Below, in pieces: positions 63,390-64,000 of a stretch of DNA of 64,000 bases. Positions within the stretch are counted from its first letter, which is position 1, and every line of letters begins with the position of its first letter. Source of the DNA: Haladaptatus cibarius D43 (lineage in GTDB: Archaea; Halobacteriota; Halobacteria; Halobacteriales; Haladaptataceae). The stretch is taken from positions 1,480,082-1,544,081 of the forward strand of contig NZ_JDTH01000002.1 in assembly GCF_000710615.1 (NCBI RefSeq), written 5' to 3'. A program made the translations under genes and the position numbers. The notes beneath the pieces are model-generated. The model had not been told where the DNA came from. It did no database searches and saw nothing but the letters and a program-made list of their open reading frames with translations.

Positions 63390-63696
63390 CTCCGCGTTTT
63401 CGACTCTCTTTTGTGGTCTTTCAGCCAGCGAGCGCAGTAAGCGATAGGCAGCGACGCAACCGCCAAGTCTGCAGGCTACACAGTCATTAGTTTCGTGGAT
63501 ATTCACAACCGCCAGAAACAGCAACCAGAACCACTACTCAACTTAGCACTCTACACATCCACTTGCGACCAGCACACTCTCCGCGAACGAAGTGAGCGGG
63601 CCGACGAGCGACCGTCAGGAGCGAGGAGTGCTTTTGGTCGAGCTTTTTATCGAACAGGTCGGCACCGCCGACCTGTTCGCAATAAAAAGGTCGTGG
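63390..63696. other. 307-bp gap containing hairpin element B
   Basis: The right half holds element B (described separately), which abuts the stop of the TFS gene. The left half (63390-63574) has no supported gene; CAGCCAGCGAGCGCAG and an AT-richer stretch near 63482-63560 may be the trmI 3' end. Confidence 0.6.
63575..63696 (-). repeat. Modular hairpin 3' element, copy B
   Basis: On the + strand: CACTCTCCG (63575-63583); a weaker stem CCGC/GCGG; CGGGCCGACGA (63597-63607); GAGGAGTGCTTTTGGT (63623-63638), all 16 bases identical to copy A; CTTTTTAT (63643-63650); a perfect 12-bp stem GAACAGGTCGGC (63652-63663 with 63667-63678); ATAAAAAG (63682-63689); then the stop of the minus-strand TFS gene at 63697. 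CTTTTTAT and ATAAAAAG also pair, so the stem is continued by an A/T base. Confidence 0.8.
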
Positions 63697-64000
63697 TTAA
63701 TGATCGTCTTCGCGCCACTTGTGTTCGCACTCGGTACAGACGAAGAACCGGGTTTCGCTCTCGTCGGCGGAGCGAATCTGTTGCATGTACCAGTAGGCTT
63801 GGTCGTTGTCACAGTTCGGACACTGCGCGCTGGTGGTCGGTAGGCCGTTGGTGCCGCCGCCGCTTTCGATTATCTCGCTAACCTCTTGGTCTTCGGTGAT
63901 GGTGTAGTCGCTGGCGTCGCCTTTGGGCTTTTCGTAGCCACAGCTTCCGCAGACCCAAAGACCATCGTCGGCTTTCATCATGGAACCGCACTCGTCACAG
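63697..64000 (-). CDS. tfs: Transcription factor S (TFS), partial (N-terminus outside window)
   Basis: The gene runs off the right end; the last bases read on the minus strand as the start of CDECGS, so the first residues lie outside. The visible part has the first zinc ribbon CGSCGYEK and the C-terminal ribbon CPNCDND, SADESETRFFVCTECEHKW with the acidic DE pair that TFS/TFIIS inserts into the RNA polymerase active site to promote cleavage. Its 3' end abuts element B. Confidence 0.93.
   Translation of the reverse strand, partial: CDECGSMMKADDGLWVCGSCGYEKPKGDASDYTITEDQEVSEIIESGGGTNGLPTTSAQCPNCDNDQAYWYMQQIRSADESETRFFVCTECEHKWREDDH

Noticed and set aside
1-64000. CRISPR arrays, insertion sequences, integrase or prophage genes, rRNA
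   Set aside because: I saw no regularly spaced direct repeats, transposase or integrase motifs, or rRNA sequence.

Overview
The window is chromosomal DNA of a haloarchaeon (class Halobacteria). Its proteins are very acidic, the DNA is GC-rich with codons ending mostly in G or C, and many genes look leaderless behind T/A-rich TATA boxes. It holds archaea-specific genes: glycerol-1-phosphate dehydrogenase, aCPSF1/FttA, NAC, TFS, GfcR, HalX and HalOD1 proteins. The style resembles Haladaptatus or a relative, but the genus is a guess. I see no rRNA, tRNA, CRISPR array, transposase, integrase or prophage gene.

Layout. 0-9.4 kb: end of an endonuclease-type mutL, small membrane proteins, a methyltransferase, a PAPS-reductase-like ATP-pyrophosphatase, a CGFS glutaredoxin, then a sugar-oxidation block (gdh-gfcR operon, zinc alcohol dehydrogenase, Gfo/Idh/MocA sugar dehydrogenase). 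9.5-16 kb: methylmalonyl-CoA mutase large subunit and epimerase, with a beta-propeller membrane protein and a lipoprotein between them, then aCPSF1. 16-23 kb: an exported beta-helix protein, proS, and two adjacent broken genes (metallophosphoesterase and polyphosphate kinase). 22.5-32 kb: Lrp regulator and giant gltB, acetyltransferase, epimerase, egsA. 32-44.5 kb: regulators, two tandemly duplicated ABC exporter operons, an S9 peptidase, a glycosyltransferase, and an exported M23/peptidoglycan-binding protein. 44.6-52.7 kb: folate and purine biosynthesis with two gene fusions (folC-folP and purN-purH), plus a broken alpha/beta hydrolase. 53.7-59.4 kb: a six-gene succinylase-pathway lysine operon (dapA-dapB-dapD-lysA-dapF-dapE) with every junction overlapping by 4 bp. 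59.7-64 kb: phosphoesterase, NYN protein, PUA-NAC-TrmI information-processing block, and a partial TFS gene.

The most unusual content is non-coding. (1) A modular hairpin element abuts the stop codons of two unrelated genes (2855-3021 and 63575-63696). Its boxes are conserved while its stems differ completely in sequence but keep pairing. (2) Three roughly 370-380 bp interrupted palindromes with terminal inverted repeats (9520-9886, 29836-30204, 37544-37922) share framework boxes and carry copy-specific internal hairpins. (3) The 3' end of purN-purH is echoed twice downstream of its stop. (4) A 9-bp inverted repeat flanks a TATA box at 16138-16178. Three genes are disrupted by frameshift or stop, which means either real gene decay or base errors in the assembly.
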